Assembly: GCA_030535455.1 (NCBI GenBank)
Contig: JAUNJY010000007.1
Span: 54,784-118,783, forward strand
DNA length: 64,000 nt
DNA from: a bacterium
Lineage (GTDB): Bacteria; Bacillota; Clostridia; Lachnospirales; Lachnospiraceae
Direction of reading: 5' to 3'
The first letter of the stretch is position 1, and each line of letters opens with the position of its first letter. The translations under genes were made by a program, and so were the position numbers. Shown here piece after piece: positions 1 through 7,882 of this stretch. The notes under the pieces are model-generated. The model searched no databases, was not told where the DNA came from, and worked only from the letters and a program-made list of their open reading frames with translations.

Positions 1-120
1 CCTGATAGGAGAATGTCGCTAGCGCGAGTAGGTTCGGCGCGTGCAAAGTGCCTTCTCCCGGGAGATTGAGGGTAAGGGGAGCCACGAATGTCGAAGACAC
101 TTTGTTCTGGATAGAAAACT
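1..120 (+). repeat. Dispersed structured element, copy A (cut by window start)
   Basis: Only the 3' part of the element is visible. It holds the shared core with GAATGTCGC at about 11-19 and GGTTCGGCGCG at about 31-41, then a hairpin in which AAAGTG (44-49) pairs with CACTTT (98-103), followed by GTTCTGG. The same end, CACTTTGTTCT, closes copy E near 44.37 kb. The 5' hairpins lie outside the window. No coding frame is convincing here. Confidence 0.6.
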
Positions 121-439
121 GCAGGGCGGGGATGTATCTCAGGAGCAAATTGTGGCCGATTGGACACCTGCATAAAAAAAACTCACTGAGTGCCCAAAGT
201 ATCACATAAAACAAAGAAAAATTATTGATATGCCTGGGATGTGACAAGAACCGCGGACATTCGCAAACAACTGATACTATATCTGGCTAAAAGGACACAA
301 AAATCATTAGAAATCTTTGGAGATTTGGCAAAATTACAGTAGAAAAGTCCTACATGCAAAAACGAGGATTGCCCCGATAAAGTCTCTTTACATAATTACC
401 CAGGAAATCTATAATTGTAGAAAAAAGGAGGTAGGGACG
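121..439. other. Gene-less leader region before the transaminase gene
   Basis: No supported gene. An open frame runs into the next gene from position 317 but has no ribosome binding site and its first 41 residues look non-homologous. TGCAGG near 120 and CCTGCA near 168 could pair weakly. I see no clear promoter. Confidence 0.4.
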
Positions 440-1300
440 ATGGAGAATTTAGGCTATTATAATGGAACCTATGGATTGATTGAAGAAATGAGTATTCCAA
501 TGAATGACAGGGTACATTTCTTTGGGGATGGTGTCTATGATGCAACTTGCAGCAGAAACCATGTGATTTACCTGATAGACGAACATATTGATCGCTTTTT
601 TGAAAGCTGCAGCCTACTGGAGATTACATGTCCATGCAGTAAGGAAGAGTTAAAACAGATATTAAATGAAATGATTCAAAAAGTGGAAGGAGAGGAGTTA
701 TTTGTCTACTGGCAGGTGACAAGAGGAACCGGACCTAGAAAACATGCATTTTTGGAAGGAAAGGCAAATCTTTGGATTACCATAACTCCAATGGAGTTTT
801 CAGACCTTACAAAGAGAATACGGCTTACTACCATGGAAGACAGGCGATATGAATATTGCAATATTAAGACACTTAATTTAATTCCAAGCGTACTGGCTGC
901 TCAAAAGGCTGCAAAAGAGGAGTGCTTTGAAACTGTATTTCATCGGGGAGAGATAGTAACAGAATGTGCCCATAGCAATGTTTCTATTTTACAGAATGGA
1001 TGTCTGAAGACCCATCCAAATGACTGCCATATCTTAAACGGGATTGCAAAACGACATTTGATCAAAGCCTGTAATCAGCTAGGCATTCCAGTAGTCGAAG
1101 AAGCATTTACGTTAAAGGAATTAAAAGAGGCAGATGAAATCATTGTCACAAGTTCGAGCAATTTCTGTCTTGCAGCCGATACCTTAGAGGGCCATAAGGT
1201 GGGTGGAAAGGCGTCAGAGTTACTTACACAGTTGCAACAAGTTTTAATTAAAGAATTCAATGAATATTGCATTGAAGAAAAGCAACTTATTTTGAAATAA
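440..1300 (+). CDS. dat: Class IV PLP aminotransferase, D-amino-acid transaminase-like
   Basis: This 286-residue protein has the fold-type IV layout of D-alanine/branched-chain transaminases, which exchange the amino group between D- or L-amino acids and 2-oxo acids using PLP. Visible marks are an early NGTYGLIEE segment, FFGDGVYDA, the R-G-T-G-P-R segment, the PLP lysine in CNIKTLNLI and the conserved glutamate in GEIVTECAHSN. The start at 440 is chosen because AAAGGAGG lies just upstream; an upstream in-frame ATG at 317 has no such site. It precedes a kinase-like gene and the liv importer, which fits amino-acid catabolism. D-alanine specificity, as opposed to branched-chain or aminodeoxychorismate lyase activity, is inferred. 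Confidence 0.8.
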   Translation: MENLGYYNGTYGLIEEMSIPMNDRVHFFGDGVYDATCSRNHVIYLIDEHIDRFFESCSLLEITCPCSKEELKQILNEMIQKVEGEELFVYWQVTRGTGPRKHAFLEGKANLWITITPMEFSDLTKRIRLTTMEDRRYEYCNIKTLNLIPSVLAAQKAAKEECFETVFHRGEIVTECAHSNVSILQNGCLKTHPNDCHILNGIAKRHLIKACNQLGIPVVEEAFTLKELKEADEIIVTSSSNFCLAADTLEGHKVGGKASELLTQLQQVLIKEFNEYCIEEKQLILK

Positions 1301-1440
1301 AAACAAAGAATATAAAGTGAATACATAGAAAAAAATGATTAAATATGGAAAAAGTGAAACCTTCTTGCAATATCAATCCTCTTTGTTATAATTTGCCTTA
1401 TTAAAAAGCAGAGGAAATGAGATGGCAAGGAGGAATGTCC

Positions 1441-2076
1441 ATGGATAGATTTGTGATTGCAGTTACCAGGACTTGTGGAAGTGGTGGTACGACCATTAGC
1501 AAGATGCTGGCTGAGAAATTTGAAATTGATTTGTACGATCGAAAGTTACTTCGCCTGGCATCACAAGATAGTGGGATTAATGAGGAGCTGTTTGCCAGAG
1601 CCGATGAGAATACAAGAAAAAGTCTGTTATATAATGTAGAGAAAAAGGTGTATCATGGAGAAATCATTCCTCCGGAAAGCAATGATTTTGTATCAGATCA
1701 GAATTTATTTAATTACCAGGCCAAAGTGTTAAAAGAACTGGCAAGGCAAGAGTCTTATATCTGTGTTGGAAGGGCTTGTGATTATGTCTTACGTGAGTTT
1801 TCAAATGTATTAAGGGTGTTTGTATATGCACCGGAGGCAGTTTGTTTTATAAGGGAAGCCGAACGGCAAGGGATTTCCATTAATGAGGCAAAACGGTATG
1901 TCAGGATGAATGACCGTTACCGAAGAAGGTATTACCGCTATCATACCAGCAATGAATGGGAAAATCCTTATAACTATGATGTCTGTATTAACACAGGCAA
2001 TATTACCTATGAGGAAAGTGTATCGATTATCAGTAGATTGGTGGAAGAAAAATTTTGTATAAAAAATGTAGTATAG
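1441..2076 (+). CDS. Cytidylate kinase-like family protein (Cytidylate_kin2 type)
   Basis: A 211-residue P-loop-like protein. The N-terminus VIAVTRTCGSGGTTISKML resembles the nucleotide-binding loop of cytidylate kinases but in the GSGG form typical of the Cytidylate_kin2 group, whose substrate is unknown. VCIGRACDYVL and the arginine-rich stretch NDRYRRRYYRYHT match the lid region of that group. It is not the housekeeping cmk. The start at 1441 has AAGGAGG seven bases upstream; ATGs at 1417 and 1435 are poorly spaced. It lies between an aminotransferase and an amino-acid importer. A second member at 34.5 kb has the same kind of neighbours. Confidence 0.75.
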   Translation: MDRFVIAVTRTCGSGGTTISKMLAEKFEIDLYDRKLLRLASQDSGINEELFARADENTRKSLLYNVEKKVYHGEIIPPESNDFVSDQNLFNYQAKVLKELARQESYICVGRACDYVLREFSNVLRVFVYAPEAVCFIREAERQGISINEAKRYVRMNDRYRRRYYRYHTSNEWENPYNYDVCINTGNITYEESVSIISRLVEEKFCIKNVV

Positions 2077-2084
2077 CAAGAAAG

Positions 2085-2126
2085 AAACGAGGAGGTTTTC
2101 TTAATTAGAAAGCTTCCTCGTTTTTT
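2085..2126 (+). terminator. Intrinsic terminator after the kinase-like gene
   Basis: AAACGAGGAGG (2085-2095) can pair with CTTCCTCGTTT (2113-2123) through a long AT-rich stem, followed by a T-run. It separates the kinase-like gene from the liv importer operon. Confidence 0.8.
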
Positions 2127-2193
2127 AATGAAAAGGAAATCATAGTGCACAATGCACTTTGATCATATAACAAAGAATAAAGGAGGAAATGAT

Positions 2194-3399
2194 ATGAAAA
2201 AAAGAAAATTAGCAAGTATGATAGTTTGCATATCGATGATTGGCACCATGCTTATGGGGTGTCAAAAGAAAGAGGAAGCAACAACAACCTCACAGACAAC
2301 GCCTCTTGGAGCAGCGGCAACGACTGATAAAAAAGATAATGTCATTCGAATTGGCGTAGTTTCTTCCTTAACCGGTGGATCCGCAATATATGGAGAAGGA
2401 GCACAGAATTCTATCACGATGGCTGCAGAAGAAATTAATAGCAGCGATAGTGCGTATAAGGTTGAGATTGTAAATGGAGGCAAGGTCGTAGATGATGCAG
2501 GCGACTCCAAACAAGCAGTAAATGCCTATAACAGTCTGGAGGCAGAGAAGCCAGATGCAGTAGTAGGAGCGTTTTTCTCCTCAGTTACCCTTCCAATGGC
2601 AGAAATCGCAAAAGGACAGAATATGCTCTTACTTGCAACCGGTGCAACCAACTATAAAGTGACCCAAGTTGGACCAACCATCTTTCGTGATTGCTTTATT
2701 GACCCTTATCAAGGAAAGATGGCTGCCGCATTTGCAAAAGACCAAGGGGCGAAGAAAGCAGCAATCATTTACGCAAAAGACGATGATTATTCCAATGGAT
2801 TAAAAGATGCATTTGTGGAAAATGCAAAAACAGCAGGTATTGAGATCGTATATACCGGCGAGTGTACCACAAAAGACACTGATTTTTCAGCACAGGCATC
2901 CCAAGTAGTAGCATCAGGCGCTGACTTCTTATTTTATCCTTGTTTCCTTGATACCGTGCCACTTTTTGTACAACAGGCAAGAGGTGCCGGCTATGAGGGC
3001 GTAATCATGGGTGGTGACGGCTGGGATGGTGCAGACACTACAGGTTTAGAAACAGACTTTGAAAAATGCTACTTTACGAACCATTATTCTTCAGAAGATA
3101 CGGCTCCTGCAGTGCAGCAGTTTGTAACCAAATACAAAGAAAAATATGGTGAAAAGAGCTTAAATGCATGTGCAGCCCTATATTATGATGCAATCTACAT
3201 GTTAGTGGAAGCTGCTAAAAATGGCGGTGGTTCCGATACTGCGTCCTTGGTAAAAGGCATGACAGGCATGAAGTTTACAGGTGTAGGCGGCACATTCACA
3301 TTAGACAAGAATGGTGACCCGGCAAAGAGTGTGGTAGTAAATACCTACGAAAATGGAAAGGTAAAATGGTTTAAGACCATCGAACCAGAAAGTAACTAG
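2194..3399 (+). CDS. livJ: Branched-chain amino-acid ABC transporter substrate-binding lipoprotein
   Basis: A 401-residue secreted lipoprotein. The N-terminus has basic residues, a hydrophobic stretch and the lipobox LMGC, so Cys23 is the predicted lipidated residue. A short Thr/Ser-rich linker follows. The rest is a type I periplasmic-binding-protein fold of the LivJ family, with IGVVSSLTGGSAIYG at the start and a ligand-binding GATN...FRDCF segment. It captures leucine, isoleucine, valine or a related ligand outside the membrane and delivers it to LivHM. The start at 2194 follows AAAGGAGG; the ATG at 2152 does not. It is first in the livJHMGF order. The exact ligand cannot be read from sequence. 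Confidence 0.9.
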   Translation: MKKRKLASMIVCISMIGTMLMGCQKKEEATTTSQTTPLGAAATTDKKDNVIRIGVVSSLTGGSAIYGEGAQNSITMAAEEINSSDSAYKVEIVNGGKVVDDAGDSKQAVNAYNSLEAEKPDAVVGAFFSSVTLPMAEIAKGQNMLLLATGATNYKVTQVGPTIFRDCFIDPYQGKMAAAFAKDQGAKKAAIIYAKDDDYSNGLKDAFVENAKTAGIEIVYTGECTTKDTDFSAQASQVVASGADFLFYPCFLDTVPLFVQQARGAGYEGVIMGGDGWDGADTTGLETDFEKCYFTNHYSSEDTAPAVQQFVTKYKEKYGEKSLNACAALYYDAIYMLVEAAKNGGGSDTASLVKGMTGMKFTGVGGTFTLDKNGDPAKSVVVNTYENGKVKWFKTIEPESN

Positions 3400-3438
3400 A
3401 AAACGTGCAATTAGCCTTTTAAAAGGAGGTGCGTATTT

Positions 3439-4326
3439 GTGTCATTATTTATTCAGAGTTTAATAAATGGATTAAATCAAGGAGCTATTTATGCATTGAT
3501 TGCACTTGGATATACCATGGTATACGGCATTATCCGGATGATTAATTTTGCCCACGGCGATTTTATCATGGTAGGTGCCTATACATTGTTTTATACGGTT
3601 CCCTTGATGATACATCAAGGAATGCCACCGTGGATTGCAGTCATCTTTGCTATTGTGATCTGCACCGCGGTCGGTGTATTGGTAGAAAGGATTGCTTACC
3701 GCCCAGTTCGGGCGGCAGGCTCCATGTCAGCATTGATTACCGCATTGGCCATGAGTCTGTTTTTGGAGAATTTGGCAATGGTCTTATTTGGTGCCAATCC
3801 AAAATCAGTGACTGCTATTTTTAATCTTCCCTATATTACCATCTTTGGTGCTAAATTACAGGAGAAGTATTTATTGACCATAGGTATTGGTGTTCTGATG
3901 ATGGTGGGATTACAGCTGTTTGTAAAAAAGACAAAGTTAGGAAAGGCAATGCGTGCCGTTCCCCAAGATAAAGAAGCCTCAGTCTTGATGGGAGTCAATG
4001 TAAATAAAATTATTTCCACTACATTTGCAATTGGTTCCGCCCTTGCAGCAGTGGCAGCCCTAATGTATTGTTCTACCTATCCTAGATGTACTACAGATAT
4101 GGGCTCCATGATGGGACTTAAAGCATTTATTGCGGCCGTTCTTGGCGGTATTGGAAGTATTCCGGGTGCCATGGTCGGCGGAATTATCGTAGGACTTGTT
4201 GAAATCTTTGTAAAAGTATATGTGGCACCGGGATGGTATGAGGCCATAACCTATAGCCTGTTGATCTTTGTATTATTAGTTAAACCTTCCGGCATTCTTG
4301 GTAAGAGTGTTGGAGAGAAAGTGTAG
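3439..4326 (+). CDS. livH: Branched-chain amino-acid ABC permease LivH
   Basis: A 295-residue integral membrane protein with about eight hydrophobic helices. It has the LivH signatures GLNQGAIYALIALGYTMVYG at the start, RMINFAHGDFIMVGAY, and the EAA-like coupling region around PQDKEASVLMGVNV. GTG at 3439 is the start, eight bases after AAAAGGAGGT. It forms the channel with LivM. The following livM start touches its stop codon, so the pair is translationally coupled. Confidence 0.93.
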   Translation: MSLFIQSLINGLNQGAIYALIALGYTMVYGIIRMINFAHGDFIMVGAYTLFYTVPLMIHQGMPPWIAVIFAIVICTAVGVLVERIAYRPVRAAGSMSALITALAMSLFLENLAMVLFGANPKSVTAIFNLPYITIFGAKLQEKYLLTIGIGVLMMVGLQLFVKKTKLGKAMRAVPQDKEASVLMGVNVNKIISTTFAIGSALAAVAALMYCSTYPRCTTDMGSMMGLKAFIAAVLGGIGSIPGAMVGGIIVGLVEIFVKVYVAPGWYEAITYSLLIFVLLVKPSGILGKSVGEKV

Positions 4327-5388
4327 GTGAGGAGCATGAATAAGAAAAAGAAACGATCCTATTTGATTAATTTTGCTGGAATCCTTTTCGTATTTTTCCT
4401 GCTTACAGGCCTGTTCCAATCCGGCATTTTAGGAGATCGAAGTGATTATATCAAAGGGATTTGTACAACTGCATGTTATACCATTATCATGGTGGCATCC
4501 TTAAATCTGCTGGTAGGATTTATGGGAGAGTTTTCACTGGGACATGCAGGGTTTATGTCAGTGGGGGCGTATGCTTCTGCAATCGTAACGAATTATTTAT
4601 ATCAATATGTCATACCAGATGGAGCCTTATTTGTCATTGCTCTTTTAGTGGGAGGTGTTGCGGCAGCCATAGCAGGTGTCCTAGTAGGCATTCCTGCACT
4701 ACGGCTACGTGGGGATTATCTTGCCATAGTGACCGTTGCATTTGCAGAAATCATCCGAGTTGCATTTTGTAACTTTAAGATTACAGGATCAGGAAGGACA
4801 ATGAGTGGAATAGCCAAATTATCTACATTTAACTGGTGCTTCTGGGCAATGGTCCTTTGTCTGACCTTTATGTTTATGTATACCCGTTCCAGATTCGGTA
4901 GAACGGTCGTGGCAATTCGTGAAGATTATATTGCGGCAAGTACAAGTGGAATCAATGTTACTTTCTACAAAGTATTAAACTTCGCTATTTCAGCATTTTT
5001 TGCAGGTGTTGGAGGTGCCATGTATGCTCATTATATGACAGCCATGATCCCAACCAACTTTAACTTTAACTATTCTGCTGAGATGCTGACCGAAGTAATC
5101 ATTGGTGGTACTGGTTCACTGACAGGGTCAATTATAGGAGCAGCATTCTTGTCCTCTTTGCCAGAGCTTATGAGACAGTTTGCAAGTTACCGTATGTTAG
5201 CATATTCGGTGGTATTAGTTTTGGTTATGATTTTTAAGCCAGGCGGGATATTTGGAAAATGGGAGTTTTCTTTGACAAGGATGCTTGTACATATTAAAAA
5301 CTTCTTTACCAATCCACCAAAAAAGCAGAAGCGGAAAGGGGGAACCTTAGATGGAGAGACAGATTATTCCGGTACTGAAAACGCATGA
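4327..5388 (+). CDS. livM: Branched-chain amino-acid ABC permease LivM
   Basis: A 353-residue membrane protein, second channel subunit of the importer. LNLLVGFMGEFSLGHAGFMS and GDYLAIVTVAFAEIIR are family signatures; IREDYIAASTSGINV is the coupling region. The start is GTG 4327, adjacent to the livH stop, or ATG 4336; the sequence does not settle which. The last ~35 residues are a basic cytoplasmic tail whose end overlaps livG by 38 bases, a tight coupling of permease and ATPase. Confidence 0.92.
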   Translation: MRSMNKKKKRSYLINFAGILFVFFLLTGLFQSGILGDRSDYIKGICTTACYTIIMVASLNLLVGFMGEFSLGHAGFMSVGAYASAIVTNYLYQYVIPDGALFVIALLVGGVAAAIAGVLVGIPALRLRGDYLAIVTVAFAEIIRVAFCNFKITGSGRTMSGIAKLSTFNWCFWAMVLCLTFMFMYTRSRFGRTVVAIREDYIAASTSGINVTFYKVLNFAISAFFAGVGGAMYAHYMTAMIPTNFNFNYSAEMLTEVIIGGTGSLTGSIIGAAFLSSLPELMRQFASYRMLAYSVVLVLVMIFKPGGIFGKWEFSLTRMLVHIKNFFTNPPKKQKRKGGTLDGETDYSGTENA

Positions 5389-6157
5389 TCTTGGAATTTC
5401 CTTTGGCGGATTAAAGGCAGTTGATTGTTTTAATATAGAAATTGGACAAAGTGAGTTAGTTGGCTTGATCGGACCTAATGGAGCTGGCAAGACAACTGTC
5501 TTTAATCTGCTGACGGGAGTATATAAGCCAACAGAGGGTTCCTTTTACTTAAATGGAGAAAAAATGAATGGTAAGAATACGCATCAGATTGTAGCGGCAG
5601 GCATATCTAGAACTTTTCAGAATATTCGCCTATTTAAGAAAATGACTGTAGCAGAAAATGTCATGGTTGCATTGAATATGCATATGTCGTATTCCCTTGT
5701 TTCCTCTGTATTTCGCTTGAAAAAATATTTTAGGGAAGAGGAAAGAGCTCGAAAGAAGGCAATGGAGTTGCTTCAAATCGTTCATTTGGAAGAGAAAGCG
5801 GATGTGGTTGCCGAAAATCTTCCTTATGGCCAGCAGAGACGGTTAGAGATTGCTCGTGCCCTTGCAACAGGAATGAAGCTGTTATTGTTGGATGAACCGG
5901 CAGCAGGCATGAATCCAACAGAGACAGAAGAGCTATTGGAAATTATCAATGTCATCCGCGATAAGTTTAAGATATCTGTCTTACTCATTGAACATGATAT
6001 GAACTTTGTCATGAAAATCTGTGAACGGATCCAAGTAATCGATTATGGAGTTACCATTGCATCCGGTACTCCAGAAGAGATTGCCAATAATCCAAAGGTA
6101 ATCGAGGCATATTTAGGAAAAGATGAGGAAGAAGAGGAAGGAGTGGTCCTATGTTAG
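5351..6157 (+). CDS. livG: Branched-chain amino-acid ABC ATPase LivG
   Basis: A 268-residue ABC ATPase. Walker A is GPNGAGKT near residue 40, the Q-loop region follows at SRTFQNIRLFKKMTVAENV, the signature is the LivG-type LPYGQQRRLEIARAL, Walker B is LLLLDEPAAGMNP, and the switch histidine is in LLIEHDMNFVM. It powers uptake with LivF. It overlaps livM at its 5' end and livF by seven bases at its 3' end. The acidic tail EEEEEGVV is unremarkable for the family. Confidence 0.93.
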   Translation: MERQIIPVLKTHDLGISFGGLKAVDCFNIEIGQSELVGLIGPNGAGKTTVFNLLTGVYKPTEGSFYLNGEKMNGKNTHQIVAAGISRTFQNIRLFKKMTVAENVMVALNMHMSYSLVSSVFRLKKYFREEERARKKAMELLQIVHLEEKADVVAENLPYGQQRRLEIARALATGMKLLLLDEPAAGMNPTETEELLEIINVIRDKFKISVLLIEHDMNFVMKICERIQVIDYGVTIASGTPEEIANNPKVIEAYLGKDEEEEEGVVLC

Positions 6158-6855
6158 AATTAAAAAATGTGGATATCAGTTATGGGGCCATTCATGCCGT
6201 CCATAATGTAAGCCTTTGTGTAAACGATGGGGAGATTGTATCCCTGATTGGTGCAAATGGGGCAGGTAAGACGACGATCTTACATACCATTACCGGCCTG
6301 AAGAAAGCGAATAAGGGAACCATTACTTACGATGGACTGGACTTGCAAAAGACCGAAGCAAGCAAGATTATTCAACTGGGTATTGCCCATGTACCGGAAG
6401 GACGGCATATCTTTCCAGATATGACGGTAACAGAGAATTTGGAGATGGGTGCGTATATTAGAAATGATAAGGATGAAATTCAAGAAACAATGCAAGAAAT
6501 CTTTGAACGGTTTCCAAGATTAAAGGAGCGTAGAAAACAGATTGCAGGGACCCTGTCGGGAGGGGAACAGCAAATGCTGGCAGTTGGAAGGGCCCTTATG
6601 AGCAAGCCTAAAATATTATTGATGGATGAGCCGTCCATGGGCCTTTCCCCTTTATTAGTTAAAGAAATCTTTCGCATTATCAAGGAAGTACATAAACAGG
6701 GGATTACGGTACTGTTAGTGGAACAGAATGCCAAGATGGCCCTATCGATTGCAAACCGTGCCTATGTACTAGAAACAGGGAGTATTTCAATGGACGGAGA
6801 TGCAAATAAGTTATTAAATGACGAAAAAGTGAAAAAGGCATATTTAGGTCTATAA
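6151..6855 (+). CDS. livF: Branched-chain amino-acid ABC ATPase LivF
   Basis: A 234-residue ABC ATPase, the last liv gene. Walker A GANGAGKTT, LivF-type IAHVPEGRHIFPDMTVTEN, signature LSGGEQQMLAVGRAL, Walker B ILLMDEPSMGLSP and the switch His replaced by Gln in LLVEQNA, as is usual in LivF. AAGGAG lies just upstream of the ATG inside livG. No typical T-rich terminator follows before the rpsP promoter at 6862. Confidence 0.93.
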   Translation: MLELKNVDISYGAIHAVHNVSLCVNDGEIVSLIGANGAGKTTILHTITGLKKANKGTITYDGLDLQKTEASKIIQLGIAHVPEGRHIFPDMTVTENLEMGAYIRNDKDEIQETMQEIFERFPRLKERRKQIAGTLSGGEQQMLAVGRALMSKPKILLMDEPSMGLSPLLVKEIFRIIKEVHKQGITVLLVEQNAKMALSIANRAYVLETGSISMDGDANKLLNDEKVKKAYLGL

Positions 6856-6861
6856 AAATCA

Positions 6862-6890
6862 TTGACAATTCGATTTATTTCGACTATACT
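6862..6890 (+). promoter_or_regulatory. Promoter of stand-alone rpsP (TTGACA-N17-TATACT)
   Basis: TTGACA at 6862-6867 and TATACT at 6885-6890 are spaced by exactly 17 bases, a near-consensus housekeeping sigma promoter. Transcription would begin near 6897, inside a perfect dyad. The promoter of ylxM-ffh-rpsP-khpA at 24236 has the same -35, -10 and spacer length. Confidence 0.85.
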
Positions 6891-6923
6891 AATGGGTGTA
6901 AAGAAAAAAACTTTACACCCATT
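6891..6923 (+). promoter_or_regulatory. Perfect 13-bp dyad at the transcript start of rpsP copy 1
   Basis: Bases 6891-6903 are the exact reverse complement of 6911-6923, with a loop of seven A. The inner part, TGTAAAG-A7-CTTTACA, starts seven bases after the -10 box. The same inner sequence sits at the same distance in the 24.2 kb promoter. There is no T-run after it, so it is not a typical terminator for liv. It could be an operator or a 5'-end mRNA hairpin. Confidence 0.7.
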
Positions 6924-6996
6924 AAAATTGTAAAAAATAGTACATTATATAGAGTTATTGCAAACGCAGTAAATCACATTTTAGGAGGAAACAACA

Positions 6997-7239
6997 ATGG
7001 CAGTAAAAATCAGATTAAAACGTATGGGACAAAAGAAAGCACCTTTCTATAGAATTATCGTAGCAGATTCAAGATCTCCAAGAGATGGTAAATTCATCGA
7101 TCAAATCGGTACTTACAACCCAACAGTTGAACCAAGTGCTTTCAACGTAGATGAAGAAAAAGCAAAAACTTGGTTAGCTAACGGAGCTCAACCTACTGAA
7201 ACAGTAGCTAAATTATTCAAAAACGCTGGTGTTCTTTAA
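6997..7239 (+). CDS. rpsP: 30S ribosomal protein S16, stand-alone copy
   Basis: An 80-residue S16 (bS16), the small-subunit assembly protein. [30 protein letters not shown] and IGTYNP are diagnostic. AGGAGG precedes the ATG. It differs from the second S16 at 26.2 kb at nine of 80 positions (residues 5, 12, 25, 41, 58, 68, 71, 74 and 79), so both are full length and look functional. This copy is outside the usual ylxM-ffh operon, with its own promoter and a strong terminator, so it is a single-gene unit. Confidence 0.96.
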   Translation: MAVKIRLKRMGQKKAPFYRIIVADSRSPRDGKFIDQIGTYNPTVEPSAFNVDEEKAKTWLANGAQPTETVAKLFKNAGVL

Positions 7240-7264
7240 TTCATAGGAACAACATAATGATAAA

Positions 7265-7304
7265 GAAGTCCCCTTTAGGCAATCTGCCTAAAGGGGGCTT
7301 TTTC
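7265..7304 (+). terminator. Intrinsic terminator of rpsP copy 1
   Basis: AAGTCCCCTTTAGGCA pairs with TGCCTAAAGGGGGCTT across the three-base loop ATC, followed by a T-run. A decayed piece of the dispersed element follows directly at 7305-7340. Confidence 0.92.
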
Positions 7305-7340
7305 GATTTGTGAAAACTTCTCTTCGAGCAGCCAACACGT
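7305..7340 (+). repeat. Decayed fragment of the dispersed structured element
   Basis: GTGAAAACTTCTCTTCGAGCAGCC matches the first hairpin of copies D-F (for example AAACTTCTCTTCG in copy E). It starts right after the rpsP terminator. The rest of the element is not recognisable. Confidence 0.4.
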
Positions 7341-7408
7341 TATATTACTGATTGTTTTTCTCATATTTAATGTTTCTCATTAAAACATCAATTATAAGGA
7401 GGTTAACT

Positions 7409-7568
7409 ATGAGAAAAACAATTTTTAACTGAGTACAGAAAACCATCTAGAATAATTTTTTCAGATAGAGCCGTATCGATTATTATACCACGCGTGCTGT
7501 TGATCATTTTGGAATGTTTAATTAAAGAAGGATTCAGAATGCAAAAAAAATCTGAGGAGATATTATAA
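7409..7568 (+). pseudogene. Possible frameshifted remnant of a small gene
   Basis: A good ribosome binding site (AAGGAGG, about 7396-7402) precedes ATG 7409, but the frame stops after MRKTIFN. Shifting frame after MRKTIF gives a continuous reading LTEYRKPSRIIFSDRAV and onward to a stop at 7566. The product is not recognised. It may also be a seven-codon leader peptide. This lies in a 640-base stretch without an intact gene. Confidence 0.25.
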
Positions 7569-7613
7569 AAAGTATAGTAAAATAAGTGTTGAGAAACTGT
7601 ATCATGTAAATAC

Positions 7614-7642
7614 TTGTAAAACAAAAGTAACATCGTTATAAT
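7614..7642 (+). promoter_or_regulatory. Promoter upstream of a DtxR-like operator
   Basis: TTGTAA (7614-7619), a 17-base spacer and TATAAT (7637-7642) form a plausible promoter. The start would fall near 7649, just before the dyad at 7652-7667 and about 80 bases before a terminator hairpin. Confidence 0.65.
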
Positions 7643-7651
7643 AAGAAATGT

Positions 7652-7667
7652 GTTAGATGTAACTAAC
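7652..7667. promoter_or_regulatory. Inverted repeat GTTAG-N6-CTAAC, probable metal-repressor operator
   Basis: GTTAGATGTAACTAAC matches, at all but one base, the site at 9055-9070 in front of the ABC transporters. The TTAG/CTAA half-sites resemble DtxR-family operators, and a DtxR-type gene closes this cluster at 13.0 kb. It lies at the predicted transcript start. The assignment to that repressor is inference. Confidence 0.6.
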
Positions 7668-7687
7668 TCGTGCGTGAAACATAGCAG

Positions 7688-7727
7688 ACTCCTGTTAGAA
7701 GAGCATTCTTCCCATGGGAGTTTTTTT
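7688..7727 (+). terminator. Intrinsic terminator before repeat copy B
   Basis: ACTCC with inner GAAG pairs with CTTC and GGGAGT, followed by seven T. With the promoter at 7614-7642 it would define a transcript of about 80 bases. Confidence 0.6.
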
Positions 7728-7857
7728 CATTGATAGAGAATTTGTCGTCGAGAACTTTCCTATCAATGAAAAAGCATCCGAAAAAGCGGGTGTAAGATGC
7801 ACACTCACTGGAAAGGCAGATTTCGCTTGTTAACGTTACCAAGTTCGACGCAAAAAA
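7728..7857 (+). repeat. Dispersed structured element, copy B
   Basis: Hairpin 1 pairs CATTGATAG (7728-7736) with CTATCAATG (7760-7768). Hairpin 2 pairs GCATCC with GGGTGT around GAAAAAGC. The core GATGCACACTCACTGG follows, and AAGTTCGACGC closes it. It begins directly after a terminator T-run and ends about 25 bases before the next gene. Confidence 0.75.
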
Positions 7858-7882
7858 ATAAAAGAGAAGGAGTACAAGAAGG

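Noticed and set aside
100-175. C-terminal end of a gene entering from the left
   Set aside because: A short open frame reaches a stop at about 175 but runs out of repeat sequence and has no recognisable product.
317-439. Earlier start for the transaminase
   Set aside because: No ribosome site, no family similarity, and a strong AAAGGAGG lies before ATG 440.
1441-2076. Housekeeping cytidylate kinase (cmk)
   Set aside because: The P-loop and lid differ from Cmk and match the Cytidylate_kin2 group; a second such protein exists at 34.5 kb.
6891-6923. Terminator of the liv operon
   Set aside because: The stem is not followed by T; it overlaps the rpsP transcript start and has a counterpart at 24.27 kb in the same promoter position.
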